Of a stretch of 64,000 nucleotides of DNA, positions 23,533 through 37,303 are shown one piece after another. The stretch's first letter is position 1. Every line of letters begins with the position of its first letter. The position numbers were made by a program, and so were the translations under genes. The notes beneath the pieces are model-generated. The model saw only the letters and a list, made by a program, of their open reading frames with translations. It did no database searches and was not told the origin of the DNA. This DNA comes from Phaeosaccion multiseriatum. Lineage: Eukaryota; Ochrophyta, other classes. The stretch is taken from positions 1,984,001 to 2,048,000 of the forward strand of contig OZ218964.1 of the NCBI GenBank assembly GCA_965112735.1. Reading direction: 5' to 3'.

Positions 23533-24583
23533 TCACAGATCCAAAGGTGTCCATATATCCAACCCCTGTAGAAAAGCCGAAAATGCCCTCACAGGAGCGC
23601 TCATGTTTTCCGCTCCAAGCTCTTCGAACATCAACTCGTAGAAGTTACCCTTCTGCACACGCCGTACCAAGACCACTCTGCTGCGATTCCAACCGTCCGC
23701 CGTGGACTTCCGCTGTACCAGCTGAGCAATACAGCGAATGCCAAACACCTCGGTGCTGCGGGCCCGAAAAATGAACAAGTCCAATATCTCAAGCGCGGCC
23801 GCACCAATCCCTCGACCACCGAGCACGATAGCAAGAGGGTAGTCCATCCATACTACCGGAAGTAAGTCGTGCAAGGAGAGCGAGCCACAAGCCCTGTTCT
23901 CTCCCATCCTCCATGTTCACACCGCTCACGAGCCCCAACGCCGAAAAAACCATCACCTTCTCTTCTGCATCACAGGCAGGCCCCGACTTCCACTCCATAG
24001 CTGTTGTGAACGACCAAACATCATGCTTCCGCCGTCCATTACAGATAAGTAGCCAGATTGCTCAATGCCCCAATTTCCTTCAGCACCGGACGACGTACAT
24101 CGCCGTACACTCCGTAGACGGTCACCAAACGCTGCCGTACCTCCCGAAATGCGAGTACCGTACACTCCCAATGCCGCCTTCCAATTCTCAATTCTCCCTC
24201 GTATGCTGTGCCTCTCTTGTCGCCCATCGGTTCGCTGTTATGGCCACAGGTCCCATATCCGCTCCACACGCAAACTCGAGGCGCCAACCACGATCAAAGG
24301 GCTCTCCGGTTCCTTCCAACAGCCCGAATAGCTGCCTTCGCATCCATGCTGCCACCTTTGACGCTGGTACTAACCGCCTTGCGGTTGCTGTTTGTCCTGA
24401 GAGCTGAGCCTCCATCGGACCCCCCCCCTCCCCCTCCCATGCGTTCGAGATGGTGAGGGAGGTACAGCTGTAGTCCGTCTCCTTCCCTTCGCCGCTCCTC
24501 GGCCCGATATGTCTCTCGGATGTAGCTGCCGGAGGTGAGCCGTGCGAGCTCCCGTATCGAAGGTCAGCTACGCCCCCACCCAT
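23533..24583 (-). pseudogene. NA-2 core: unidentified, frame-broken coding-like region
   Basis: Same core as NA-1, with minus-strand open stretches 24583-24188, 24287-24039, 23998-23789 and 23907-23533 in changing frames. A 164-codon ATG-started frame lies on the plus strand at 23913-24407. Near the end of that frame the sequence differs from NA-1 in a short patch (ggtactaaccgccttgcgg). Function unknown. Confidence 0.35.
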
Positions 24584-25795
24584 CCAGAGAGACTGCAGGC
24601 AAGCTCAGTGGCGACCAGCACGCCTCCTTCTGGCCATACTGCTGTTGTAGGGGGGAGACACTCCAACAACAAGGGAGGTACACTTAAACACGCAGACGTA
24701 CACAAACATTCACAGGCACACAGATATAGACAAAGGCACAATACAGGGACACCAGCACCCACAAACGCACACTAGCACACACAGACGCAGACCAGCACAC
24801 ACAGATACAAACACACATCGTGTGTAGGGGCAGTGACCACGGCTGCTGTTGCCTAGGACTGCCCCGCCCGCCGCTGAGGGCCGGAATGGCGAGGGATGAG
24901 CCGCTGTTGTCACCGCGCGCAGAGCCAGCCTCCTTTGCGGAGGAGGCGCATATTCGCACGCCAAACACAGGAAATACGCACCCTACACACAGAAACACCG
25001 TCTGGACATACACACACAAACATACAGACAAACACCTGGAAGAGCTAAGGGGCCTGCCGTCACCCGGGAGCCCCTTTCGTCTCGTAAAAAGACAAAAAAT
25101 GCCGTGGACCACACCCCCCAAACCTTGGGCCACGGGAGAGAGGAGAGGGCGGAGAGATGAGTAGGGCGTCGGCCTCAACACCGGACGCGGATCCTACGGC
25201 GATACCAGCAAGGAAGAAAGGGCGAAGAGGGCAAAAGGCGCCGGCACTCAACACCGGGGAGGCGGTCGGCACTCAACACCAGACACCGTTCCTAAGCCGT
25301 AGAGCCCCACAACACCGGCAAAGGGAAAGAAAAGAAGAGTTCCGGCACTCAACACCGTGGACACTGTCGGCACTCAACACCAGACACAGTCTCCCTATCT
25401 CTCCTTCCCTCGCCCACGAGGACCCCGGTACTCAACACCAGGCGGGTCCCCTTGGCCGACACAAGCGCTCTGTCCGGGCCCAGGACAAGAGGCTCGCTTT
25501 CCACCACACCAGTATCTACTCTCCTCCTTGACAGTGTGCTCCACTCTTCCTGGGCTCTGTCTCCGCCGCCTCAGTAAGTGACAGCACACGCCAAGGTCTC
25601 TCCTCTTCTGAAAAATCTAAATTCCCTGCTTCACTGACATACTGTACATCTCCCCAGAGGGGACCCCCCCCCTTGGGGCGGTACCAAGCACCTACGCTGA
25701 CGCTTCGCCCTGCTGGCTCCCATGTCTCCCACCTCTTCCTCGTCTCTGTTCCGCGAGAAACAAAGTTCCGTTGCTGCGCTGCTGAACAGGCTTTT

Positions 25796-26829
25796 GCGAA
25801 GTAAACACACCCCAAACGAGGCAGTTGCTGGCCTTGATATGCCCACGCCGGGCACTGGCTCAGCGCAACAGGCCTAACCAACACACTACAGGGCCACAAC
25901 GAAGCCGAGTCGGGCATGGAGTGGCCTCAAAATGCCCAATCTGACCCTTGGCTGGACCCAAAACCAGCATTTGCGAAGTAAACACACCCCAAACGAGGCA
26001 GTTGCTGGCCTTGATATGCCCGCGCTGTGCGCTATTACAGCACAGTGGGCCTACCCAACACACTACGACGCCACAACGAAGCCAAGTCGGGCATGGAGTG
26101 GCCTCAAAATGCCCAATCTGGCCCTTGCATGGCTGGACCTAAATTCAGCATTTATTAGGTAAAGACAACCCAAACCAGGCAGTTGCTGGCCTCGATATGC
26201 CCGCGCGGGGTGCTAGCTTCACTCTAATGGCCCAACCAACACACTGCATCCCCACAACGAAGCCGAGTCAGGCCTGGAGTGGCCTCAAAATGCCCAATGT
26301 GGCCCTCGGCTGGACACAAAATCGGTATTTGCAAGGCACAAACACCCCAAACGAGGCAGTTGCTGAGCTCGATATGCCCGCGCTATGCACTAGATCAGCG
26401 CAACAGGCCTAACCAACACACTACATCCCCACAACGAAGCCGAGTCGGGCATGGAGTGGCCTCAAAATGCCCAATCTGACCCTTGGCTGGACCCAAAACC
26501 AGCATTTGCGAAGTAAACACACCCCAAACGAGGCAGTTGCTGGCCTTGATATGCCCGCGCCGGGCACTGGCTCTGCACAATAGGCCTAACCAACACACTA
26601 CATGCCCACAACGAAGCCAAGTCGGGCATAGAATGGCCTCAAAACGCGCAATCTGACCCTTGGCTGGACCCAAAACCGGAATTTGCCAGACACAAACACC
26701 TCAAACGAGGCAGTTGCTGGTCTTGATCTGCCCGCGCCGGGCACTGGCTCAGCACAACAGGCCTAACCAACACACTACATGCCCACAACGAAGCCAAGTC
26801 GGGCATAGAATGGCCTCAAAATGCCCAAT
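25796..26829. repeat. 177-bp satellite block (continuation of the interrupted unit)
   Basis: Resumes at gcgaagtaaacacacc, exactly where the left side of NA-2 left off, and runs to S6. Compared with neighbouring units it is two monomers short. Confidence 0.9.
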
Positions 26830-27350
26830 AAAAGAAAAAACCTTTGGCTAGACGAGAGCACAATCTTGCTAGCGGGTCAGGCCAAGGTTCTCAAACTTCT
26901 ACTAGATGCGTGTGCGTAGCGCAAGCCCTTGCGACAGTTAGCATTGGGGGCACCTCTTGTGTTTGCGACAGTTAGCATGACACAGGTAAGCACACAGCAT
27001 CCTCACCCTCACAAGGGAAGCAGTCGGGCCCTACTGCAATCCTTGCTTTCCTACACCACAGTCTCTACTCTCCTCCCTGCTTGCACACACCCCCGCGTAC
27101 CTGCTCTCGATCTCCTTCAATCACGGTAGGGTGGTGAGTACAGCAGGGCTCCTCCTCTTCTGAGCTCCTCGAGCAGCAGAAAACACTGCTTCCATCTGCT
27201 ACCATATATATTTCTATCCTAAAAACCCCCCTCGGGGTCCACACACGCACCCACCCTCCACACCCTACCCCTCGGCTCTCAAGACCCTGTTTATCCGTCG
27301 ACTCCACTCTGCGAGAACAGAACTTCCGTGGCTCCGCTGCTGAAGCAGCG
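26830..27350 (-). mobile_element. S6 relic copy
   Basis: Same as S1. The flanking satellite reads atctggcgcatgg instead of cacatgg. Confidence 0.7.
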
Positions 27351-29126
27351 ATCTGGCGCATGGCTGGACCCAAAACCGGAATATGCGAGGAACACACACC
27401 CCAAACAAGGCAGTTGCTGGTCTTGATCTGCCCGCGCTGTGCGCTATTACAGCACAGTGGGCCTACCCAACACACTACATGCCCACAACGAAGCCGAGTC
27501 GGGCCTGGAGTGGCCTCAAAATGCCCAATCTGACCCTTGGCTGGAATCAAAACCAGCATTTGCGAAGTAAACACACCCCAAACGAGGCAGTTGCTGGCCT
27601 TGATATGCCCACGCCGGGCACTGGCTCAGCGCAACAGGCCTAACCAACACACTACAGGGCCACAACGAAGCCGAGTCGGGCATGGAGTGGCCTCAAAATG
27701 CCCAATCTGACCCTTGGCTGGACCCAAAACCAGCATTTGCGAAGTAAACACACCCCAAACGAGGCAGTTGCTGGCCTTGATATGCCCGCGCCGGGCACTG
27801 GCTCTGCACAATAGGCCTAACCAACACACTACATGCCCATAACAAAGCCAAGTCGGGCATGGAGTGGCCTCAAAATGCCCAATCTGACCCTTGGCTGGAC
27901 CCAAAACCGGAATTTGCCAGACACAAACACCTCAAACGAGGCAGTTGCTGGTCTTGATATGCCCGCGCCGAGCACTGGCTCTGCACAATAGGCCTAACCA
28001 ACACACTACATGCCCATAACAAAGCCAAGCCGGGCATGGAGTGACCTCAAAATGCCCAATCTGACCCTTGGCTGGACCCAAAACCGGAATTTGCCAGACA
28101 CGAACACCTCAAACGAGGCAGTTGCTGGTCTTGATCTGCCCGCGCTGTGCGCTACTACAGCACAGTGGGCCTACCCGACACACTACGACGCCACAACGAA
28201 GCCAAGTCGGGCATGGAGTGGCCTCAAAATGCCCAATCTGGCACATGGCTGGACCCAAAACCGGAATTTGCGAGGAACACACACCCCAAACGAGGCAGTT
28301 GCTGGTCTTGGTCTGCCCGCGCTGTGCGCTATTACAGCACAGTGGGCCTACCCAACACACTACGACGCCACAACGAAGCCAAGTCGGGCATGGAGTGGCC
28401 TCAAAATGCCCAATCTGGCCCTTGCATGGCTGGACCTAAATTCAGCATTTATTAGGTAAAGACAACCCAAACCAGGCAGTTGCTGGCCTCGATATGCCCG
28501 CGCGGGGTGCTAGCTTCACTCTAATGGCCCAACCAACACACTGCATCCCCACAACGAAGCCGAGTCAGGCCTGGAGTGGCCTCAAAATGCCCAATGTGGC
28601 CCTCGGCTGGACACAAAATCGGTATTTGCAAGGCACAAACACCCCAAACGAGGCAGTTGCTGAGCTCGATATGCCCGCGCTATGCACTAGATCAGCGCAA
28701 CAGGCCTAACCAACACACTACAGGGCCACAACGAAGCCGAGTCGGGCATGGAGTGGCCTCAAAATGCCCAATCTGACCCTTGGCTGGACCCAAAACCAGC
28801 ATTTGCGAAGTAAACACACCCCAAACGAGGCAGTTGCTGGCCTTGATATGCCCGCGCCGGGCACTGGCTCTGCACAATAGGCCTAACCAACACACTACAT
28901 GCCCACAACGAAGCCAAGTCGGGCATAGAATGGCCTCAAAACGCGCAATCTGACCCTTGGCTGGACCCAAAACCGGAATTTGCCAGACACAAACACCTCA
29001 AACGAGGCAGTTGCTGGTCTTGATCTGCCCGCGCCGGGCACTGGCTCAGCACAACAGGCCTAACCAACACACTACATGCCCACAACGAAGCCAAGTCGGG
29101 CATAGAATGGCCTCAAAATGCCCAAT
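27351..29126. repeat. 177-bp satellite block of the higher-order type (10 monomers)
   Basis: Same order as other higher-order units but with one extra monomer (around 27840-28015), giving a spacing of 2297 bp between S6 and S7. Confidence 0.9.
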
Positions 29127-29647
29127 AAAAGAAAAAACCTTTGGCTAGACGAGAGCACAATCTTGCTAGCGGGTCAGGCCAAGGTTCTCAAACTTCTACT
29201 AGATGCGTGTGCGTAGCGCAAGCCCTTGCGACAGTTAGCATTGGGGGCACCTCTTGTGTTTGCGACAGTTAGCATGACACAGGTAAGCACACAGCATCCT
29301 CACCCTCACAAGGGAAGCAGTCGGGCCCTACTGCAATCCTTGCTTTCCTACACCACAGTCTCTACTCTCCTCCCTGCTTGCACACACCCCCGCGTACCTG
29401 CTCTCGATCTCCTTCAATCACGGTAGGGTGGTGAGTACAGCAGGGCTCCTCCTCTTCTGAGCTCCTCGAGCAGCAGAAAACACTGCTTCCATCTGCTACC
29501 ATATATATTTCTATCCTAAAAACCCCCCTCGGGGTCCACACACGCACCCACCCTCCACACCCTACCCCTCGGCTCTCAAGACCCTGTTTATCCGTCGACT
29601 CCACTCTGCGAGAACAGAACTTCCGTGGCTCCGCTGCTGAAGCAGCG
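29127..29647 (-). mobile_element. S7 relic copy, last of the series
   Basis: Same as S1. After it the array continues with units that lack S. Confidence 0.7.
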
Positions 29648-32600
29648 ATCTGGCACATGGCTGGACCCAAAACCGGAATATGCGAGGAACACACACCCCA
29701 AACAAGGCAGTTGCTGGTCTTGATCTGCCCGCGCTGTGCGCTATTACAGCACAGTGGGCCTACCCAACACACTACATGCCCACAACGAAGCCGAGTCGGG
29801 CCTGGAGTGGCCTCAAAATGCCCAATCTGACCCTTGGCTGGAATCAAAACCAGCATTTGCGAAGTAAACACACCCCAAACGAGGCAGTTGCTGGCCTTGA
29901 TATGCCCACGCCGGGCACTGGCTCAGCACAACAGGCCTAACCAACACACTACATGCCCATAACAAAGCCAAGTCGGGCATGGAGTGGCCTCAAAATGCCC
30001 AATCTGACCCTTGGCTGGACCCAAAACCGGAATTTGCCAGACACAAACACCTCAAACGAGGCAGTTGCTGGTCTTGATATGCCCGCGCCGAGCACTAGAT
30101 CAGCACAATAGGCCTAACCAACACACTACATCCCCACAACGAAGCCAAGTCGGGCATGGAATGGCCTCAAAACGCCCAATCTGGCACATGGCTGGACCCA
30201 AAACCGGCATTTGCCAGGCACAAACAACCGAAACGAGGCAGTTGCTGGTCTTGATATGCCCGCGTCGGGCACTGGCTCAGCACAATAGGCCTAACCAACA
30301 CACTACATGCCCACAACGAAGCCAAGTCGGGCATAGAATGGCCTCAAAATGCCCAATCTGGCACATGGCTGGACCCAAAACCGGAATTTGCCAGGCACAA
30401 ACAACCCAAACCAGGCAGTTGCTGGCCTTGATATGCCCGCGCCGGGCACTGGCTCTGCACAATAGACGTAACCAACACACTACATCCCCACAACAAAGCC
30501 AAGTCGGGCATGGAATGGCCTCAAAACGCGCAATCTGGCACATGGCTGGACCCAAAACCGGCATTTGCCAGGAACACACACCCCAAACGAGGCAGTTGCT
30601 GGTCTTGATCTGCCCGCGCTGTGCGCTATTACAGCACAGTGGGCCTACCCAACACACTACGACGCCACAACGAAGCCAAGTCGGGCATGGAGTGGCCTCA
30701 AAATGCCCAATCTGGCCCTTGCATGGCTGGACCTAAATTCAGCATATATTAGGTAAAGACAACCCAAACAAGGCAGTTGCTGGCCTCGATATGCCCGCGC
30801 AGGGTGCTAGCTTCACTCTAATGGCCCAACCAACACACTGCATCCCCACAACGAAGCCGAGTCAGGCCTGGAGTGGCCTCAAAATGCCCAATGTGGCCCT
30901 TGGCTGGACACAAAATCGGTATTTGCAAGGCACAAACACCCCAAACGAGGCAGTTGCTGAGCTCGATATGCCCGCGCTATGCACTAGATCAGCGCAACAG
31001 GCCTAACCAACACACTACAGGGCCACAACGAAGCCGAGTCGGGCATGGAGTGGCCTCAAAATGCCCAATCTGACCCTTGGCTGGACCCAAAACCGGAATT
31101 TGCCAGACACAAACACCTCAAACGAGGCAGTTGCTGGTCTTGATCTGCCCGCGCCGGGCACTGGCTCAGCACAACAGGCCTAACCAACACACTACATGCC
31201 CACAACGAAGCCAAGTCGGGCATAGAATGGCCTCAAAATGCCCAATCTGGCACATGGCTGGACCCAAAACCGGAATATGCGAGGAACACACACCCCAAAC
31301 AAGGCAGTTGCTGGTCTTGATCTGCCCGCGCTGTGCGCTATTACAGCACAGTGGGCCTACCCAACACACTACATGCCCACAACGAAGCCGAGTCGGGCCT
31401 GGAGTGGCCTCAAAATGCCCAAGCTGACCCTTGGCTGGAATCAAAACCAGCATTTGCGAAGTAAACACACCCCAAACGAGGCAGTTGCTGGCCTTGATAT
31501 GCCCACGCCGGGCACTGGCTCAGCACAACAGGCCTAACCAACACACTACATGCCCATAACAAAGCCAAGTCGGGCATGGAGTGGCCTCAAAATGCCCAAT
31601 CTGACCCTTGGCTGGACCCAAAACCGGAATTTGCCAGACACAAACACCTCAAACGAGGCAGTTGCTGGTCTTGATCTGCCCGCGCCGGGCACTGGCTCAG
31701 CACAACAGGCCTAACCAACACACTACATGCCCACAACGAAGCCAAGTCGGGCATAGAATGGCCTCAAAATGCCCAATCTGGCACATGGCTGGACCCAAAA
31801 CCGGAATTTGCCAGGCACAAACAACCCAAACGAGGCAGTTGCTGGCCTTGATATGCCCGCGCCGGGCACTGGCTCTGCACAATAGACGTAACCAACACAC
31901 TACATCCCCACAACAAAGCCAAGTCGGGCATGGAATGGCCTCAAAACGCGCAATCTGGCACATGGCTGGACCCAAAACCGGCATTTGCCAGGAACACACA
32001 CCCCAAACGAGGCAGTTGCTGGTCTTGATCTGCCCGCGCTGTGCGCTATTACAGCACAGTGGGCCTACCCAACACACTACGACGCCACAACGAAGCCAAG
32101 TCGGGCATGGAGTGGCCTCAAAATGCCCAATCTGGCCCTTGCATGGCTGGACCTAAATTCAGCATATATTAGGTAAAGACAACCCAAACAAGGCAGTTGC
32201 TGGCCTCGATATGCCCGCGCGGGGTGCTAGCTTCACTCTAATGGCCCAACCAACACACTGCATCCCCACAACGAAGCCGAGTCAGGCCTGGAGTGGCCTG
32301 AAAATGCCCAATGTGGCCCTTGGCTGGACACAAAATCGGTATTTGCAAGGCACAAACACCCCAAACGAGGCAGTTGCTGAGCTCGATATGCCCGCGCTAT
32401 GCACTAGATCAGCGCAACAGGCCTAACCAACACACTACATCCCCACAACGAAGCCGAGTCGGGCATGGAGTGGCCTCAAAATGCCCAATCTGACCCTTGG
32501 CTGGACCCAAAACCAGCATTTGCGAAGTAAACACACCCCAAACGAGGCAGTTGCTGGTTATGATATGCCCGCGCCGGGCACTGGCTCAGCACAATAGGCC

Positions 32601-33011
32601 TAACCAACACACTACATGCCCATAACAAAGCCAAGCCGGGCATGGAGTGACCTCAAAATGCCCAATCTGACCCTTGGCTGGACCCAAAACCAGCATTTGC
32701 GAAGTAAACACACCCCAAACGAGGCAGTTAATTGCTGGCCTTGATATGCCCGCGCCGGGCACTGGCTCTGCACAATAGGCCTAACCAACACACTACATGC
32801 CCATAACAAAGCCAAGTCGGGCATGGAGTGGCCTCAAAATGCCCAATCTGACCCTTGGCTGGACCCAAAACCGGAATTTGCCAGACACAAACACCTCAAA
32901 CGAGGCAGTTGCTGGTCTTGATATGCCCGCGCCGAGCACTGGCTCAGCACAACAGGCCTAACCAACACACTACATGCCCATAACGAAGCCAAGTCGGGCA
33001 TAGAATGGCCT
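29648..33011. repeat. 177-bp satellite block with units lacking S
   Basis: Contains the unoccupied equivalent of the S site (about 31225-31275), where gcccaatctggcac is followed by cggaatatgcgagg, the private variant that follows S elsewhere. A block of about 1.42 kb is repeated, seen from catatattaggtaaag at about 30743 and 32163. Near 32725 a monomer has the insertion variant gttaattgctgg. No gene. Confidence 0.9.
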
Positions 33012-35231
33012 AAGCCGAAAATGCCCTCACAGAAGCGCTCATGTTTCCGCTCCAAGCTCTTCGAACATCAACTCGTAGAAGTTACCCTTCTGCACACGCC
33101 GTACCAAGACCACTCCGCTGCGATTCCAACCGTCCGCCGCGGACTTCCGCTGTACCAGCTGAGCAATACAACGAATGCAAAACACCTCGGTGCTGCGGGC
33201 CCGAAAAATGAACAAGTCCAATATCTCAAGCGCGGCGGCATCAATCCCTCGACCACCGAGCACGATAGCAAGAGGGTAGTCCATCCATACTACTGCAAGT
33301 GAGTCGTGCAAGCAGAGCGAGCCACAAGCCCTGTTCTCTCCCATCCTCCATGTTCACACCGCTCACGAGCCCCAACGCCGAAAAATCCATCACCTTCTCT
33401 TCTGCATCACAGGCAGGCCCCGACTTCCACTCCATAGCTGTGGTGGACGACCAAACGTCATGCTTCCGCCGTCCATTACAGATAAGTAGCCAGATTGCTC
33501 AATGCCCCAATTTCCTTCAGCACCGGACGACGTACATCGCCGTACACTCCGTAGACGGTCACCAAACGCTGCCGTACCTCCCGAAATGCGAGTACCGTGC
33601 ACTCCCAATGCCGCCTTCCAATTCCCAATTCTCCCTCGTATGCTGTGCCTCTCTTGTCGCCCATCGGTTCGCTGTTATGGCCACAGGTCCCATATCCGCT
33701 CCACACGCAAACTAGAGGCGCCAACCACCATCAAAGGGCTCTCCGGTTCCTTCCAACAGCCCGAATAGCTGCCTTCGCATCCATGCTGCCACCTTTGACG
33801 CTCGTACTAACTGCCTGGCGGTTGCTGTTTGTCCTGAGAGCTGAGCCTCCATCGGACCCCCCCCCTCCCCTTCCCATGCGTTCGAGATGGTGAGGGAGGT
33901 ACAGCTGTAGTCCGTCTCCTTCCCTTCGCCGCTCCTCGGCCCGATATGTCTCTCGGATGTAGCTGCCGGAGGTGAGCCGTGCGAGCTCCCGTATCGAAGG
34001 TCAGCTACGCCCCCACCCATCCAGAGAGACTGCAGGCAAGCCCAGTGGCGACCACGTACGCCTCCTTCTGGCCATACTGCTGTTGTAGGTGGGAGACACT
34101 CCAACAACAAGGGAGGTACACTTAAACACGCAGACGTACACAAACATTCACAGGCACACAGATATAGACAAAGGCACAATACAGGGACACCAGCACCCAC
34201 AAACGCACACTAGCACACACAGACGCAGACCAGCACACACAGATACAAACACACATCGTGTGTAGGGGCAGTGACCACGGCTGCTGTTGCCTAGGACTGC
34301 CCCGCCCGCCGCTGAGGGCCGGAATGGCGAGGGATGAGCCGCTGTTGTCACCGCGCGCAGAGCCAGCCTCCTTTGTGGAGGAGGCCCTTATTCGCACGCC
34401 AAACACAGGAAATACGCACCCTACACACAGAAACACCGTCGAAACATACACACACAAACATACAGACAGACACCTGGAAGAGCTAAGGGGCCTGCCGTCA
34501 CCCGGGAGCCCCTTTCGCCTCGCAAAAAGACAAAAAATGCCGTGGACCACCCCCCCCAAACCTTGGGCCACGGGAGAGAGGAGAGGGCGGAGAGATGAGT
34601 AGGGCGTCGGCCTCAACACCGGACGCGGATCCTACGGCGATACCAGCAAGGAAGAAAGGGCGCAGAGGGCAAAAGGCGCCGGCACGCAACACCGTGGAGG
34701 CGGTCGGCACGCAACACCAGACACCGCTTGTCCCAAGCCATAGAGCCCCGCAACACCGGCAAAGGAAAGAAAAGAAGAGTTCCGGCACGCAACACCGTGG
34801 AGACTGTCGGCACGCAACACCAGACACAGTCTCCCTAGCTCTTCCTCCCTCTTCCACGAGGATCCCGGCTCGCAACACCAGGCGGATCCCCTTGGCCAAC
34901 ACAAGCGCTTTGTCCGGGCCCAGGACAAGAGGCTCGCTTTCCACCACACCAGTATCTACTCTCCTCCTTGACAGTGTGTTCCACTCTTCCTGGGCTCTGT
35001 CTCCGCCGCCTCAGTAAGTGACAGCACACGCCAAGGTCTCTCCTCTTCTGAAAAATCTAAATTCCCTGCTTCACTGACATACTGTACATCTCCCCAGAGG
35101 GGACCCCCCCCTTGGGGCGGTACCAAGCACCTACGCTGACGCTTCGCCCTGCTGGCTCCCATGTCTCCCACCTCGTCCTCGTCTCTGTTCCGCGAGAAAC
35201 AAAGTTCCGTTGCTGCGCTGCTGAACAGGCT
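33012..35231 (-). mobile_element. NA-3: truncated non-autonomous element
   Basis: Starts abruptly within the core (agccgaaaatgccctcac, equal to about position 8157 of NA-1) and runs through the core, D1 and A to the intact A terminus aggct at 35231. The B end, D2 and the start of the core are missing. The satellite segment 32838-33011 recurs at 35232-35405 (174 bp each), while the matching unit at about 48057-48230 has only one copy. A-end motifs are the GCACGCAACACC type. Confidence 0.8.
33039..34020 (-). pseudogene. NA-3 core, truncated
   Basis: Shares the frames of the other cores (minus strand open near 33724-33476, 33435-33241 and 33344-33039). The plus-strand frame is 138 codons with ATG at 33299 and stops early at 33713 because CGAGGC is TAGAGGC-like here. 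Residue-changing differences from NA-1 are frequent. Function unknown. Confidence 0.3.
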
Positions 35232-36846
35232 AATGCCCAATCTGACCCTTGGCTGGACCCAAAACCGGAATTTGCCAGACACAAACACCTCAAACGAGGC
35301 AGTTGCTGGTCTTGATATGCCCGCGCCGAGCACTGGCTCAGCACAACAGGCCTAACCAACACACTACATGCCCATAACGAAGCCAAGTCGGGCATAGAAT
35401 GGCCTCAAAATGCCCAATCTGGCACATGGCTGGACCCAAAACCGGAATTTGCCAGGCACAAACAACCCAAACGAGGCAGTTGCTGGTCTTGATATGCCCG
35501 CGCCGGGCACTGGCTCTGCACAATAGGCCTAACCAACACACTACATGCCCACAACGAAGCCAAGTCGGGCATAGAATGGCCTCAAAACGCGCAACCTGGC
35601 ACATGGCTGGACCCAAAACCGGCATTTGCCAGGAACACACACCCCAAACGAGGCAGTTGCTGGTCTTGATCTGCCCGCGCCGGGCACTGGCTCAGCACAA
35701 TACGTCAAACTGACACACTACATCCCCACAACGAAGCCAAGTCGGGCATAGAATGGCCTCAAAATGCCCAATCTGGCACATGGCTGGACCCAAAACCGGA
35801 ATTTGCCAGACACAAACACCTCAAACGAGGCAGTTGCTGGTCTTGATACACTCGCGCCGGGCACTGGCTCTGCACAATAGGCCTAACCAACACACTACAT
35901 CCCCACAACAAAGCCAAGTCGGGCATGGAATGGCCTCAAAACGCCCAATCTGGCACATGGCTGGACCCAAAACCGGAATTTGCAAGGCACAAACACCCAA
36001 AACGAGGCAGTTGCTGAGCTCGATATGCCCGCGCTATGCACTAGATCAGCGCAACAGGCCTAACCAACACACTACAGGGCCACAACGAAGCCGAGTCGGG
36101 CATGGAGTGGCCTCAAAATGCCCAATCTGACCCTTGGCTGGACCCAAAACCAGCATTTGCGAAGTAAACACACCCCAAACGAGGCAGTTGCTGGCCTTGA
36201 TATGCCCGCGCCGGGCACTGGCTCTGCACAATAGGCCTAACCAACACACTACATGCCCATAACAAAGCCAAGTCGGGCATGGAGTGGCCTCAAAATGCCC
36301 AATCTGGCCCTTGCATGGCTGGACCTAAGTTCAGCATTTATTAGGTAAAGACAACCCAAACAAGGCAGTTGCTGGCCTTGATATGCCCGCGCGGGGTGCT
36401 AGCTTCACTCTAATGGCCCAACCAACACACTGCATCCCCACAACGAAGCCGAGTCAGGCCTGGAGTGGCCTCAAAATGCCCAATGTGGCCCTTGGCTGGA
36501 CACAAAATCGGTATTTGCAAGGCACAAACACCCCAAACGAGGCAGTTGCTGAGCTCGATATGCCCGCGCTATGCACTAGATCAGCGCAACAGGCCTAACC
36601 AACACACTACATCCCCACAACGAAGCCGAGTCGGGCATGGAGTGGCCTCAAAATGCCCAATCTGACCCTTGGCTGGACCCAAAACCAGCATTTTGCGAAG
36701 TAAACACACCCCAAACGAGGCAGTTGCTGGTTATGATATGCCCGCGCCGGGCACTGGCTCAGCACAATAGGCCTAACCAACACACTACATGCCCATAACA
36801 AAGCCAAGCCGGGCATGGAGTGACCTCAAAATGCCCAATCTGACCC
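35232..36846. repeat. 177-bp satellite block
   Basis: Includes the marker variant acgtcaaactgacacac near 35702, also seen at about 48521, 52056 and 53836, so this block belongs to the same unit family as 47.2-54.6 kb. It ends at gaccc-TT, the insertion point of the YR-1/NA-4 chain. Confidence 0.9.
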
Positions 36847-36848
36847 TT

Positions 36849-37248
36849 CGCGCCGTCGTGGCGCTCGGGTGGGGGCGGGAATGCAGTGAGGGGCCTCCTC
36901 CCTTGTCGTCGGCGAGAGCCGGGGGAAGAACAGGTGCTCCTCAGTGTCGTCGCGGGAAGTGACGGACCTCAACATCCAGGGCGTCGCCAGCTGTGAGTGA
37001 GCAAGTGGGAGGGCTCCTCATCCACACAGTCGTCAGTTGTGAATGGGGCGCCGGTGAGTCAAGGGCTGGGGATGTTGGGGGAAGGACTCTTCATTAGGAG
37101 AGTGCAGCCCTGTGAGGGGCTCCTTCTTCGGAGGCCAGTTGGTCTCAGAAGAAGGCCGCTCCCATCACAGAGGGCGGGCACTGCATTTCGGATGTAGCGG
37201 AAGGTAGGGAAGTCACCATGGTGAGTGCCCTACGCCCCGCTTCACCCC
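36849..37248 (-). repeat. B2 repeat of YR-1
   Basis: Near-identical to B1 at 37776-38176. Starts with the terminal hairpin GCGCC-GTCGT-GGCGC and ends cgcttcacccc. Related to, but distinct from, the B of NA elements. Confidence 0.85.
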
Positions 37249-37288
37249 GTAGTTAATAAAGAGTATCTAAAACTAAAACTAAGACTGA

Positions 37289-37303
37289 GGGTGGGTGGGT
37301 GGG
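37289..37303 (+). other. G-quadruplex motif in A2/B2 spacer (YR-1)
   Basis: Four GGG runs with single-T loops. The spacer also has gagtatctaaaactaaaact, as in NA-1 and NA-2. Confidence 0.75.

Larger units (their letters stand above)
21678..25795 (-). mobile_element. NA-2: complete non-autonomous element with split direct repeats
   Basis: Plus-strand order: B2 (21680-22094), spacer with G4, A2 (22147-22612), TTT, B1 (22616-23029), body, A1 ending at 25791. Both outer junctions are intact. The satellite ccagca-TTT-gcgaag became ccagca-TT-cgcgcc at the left and aggc-TTTT-gcgaag at the right: six T in total, three from the target and three from the element, with no target duplication. It inserted into a higher-order unit after S had been amplified. 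There are no RT, Gag or YR frames. Confidence 0.9.

Noticed and set aside
30011-30736. 241-codon open frame in satellite, and dozens like it on both strands
   Set aside because: It repeats a 59-residue unit that is simply the translated 177-bp monomer; several frames are open at once and no start is consistent.
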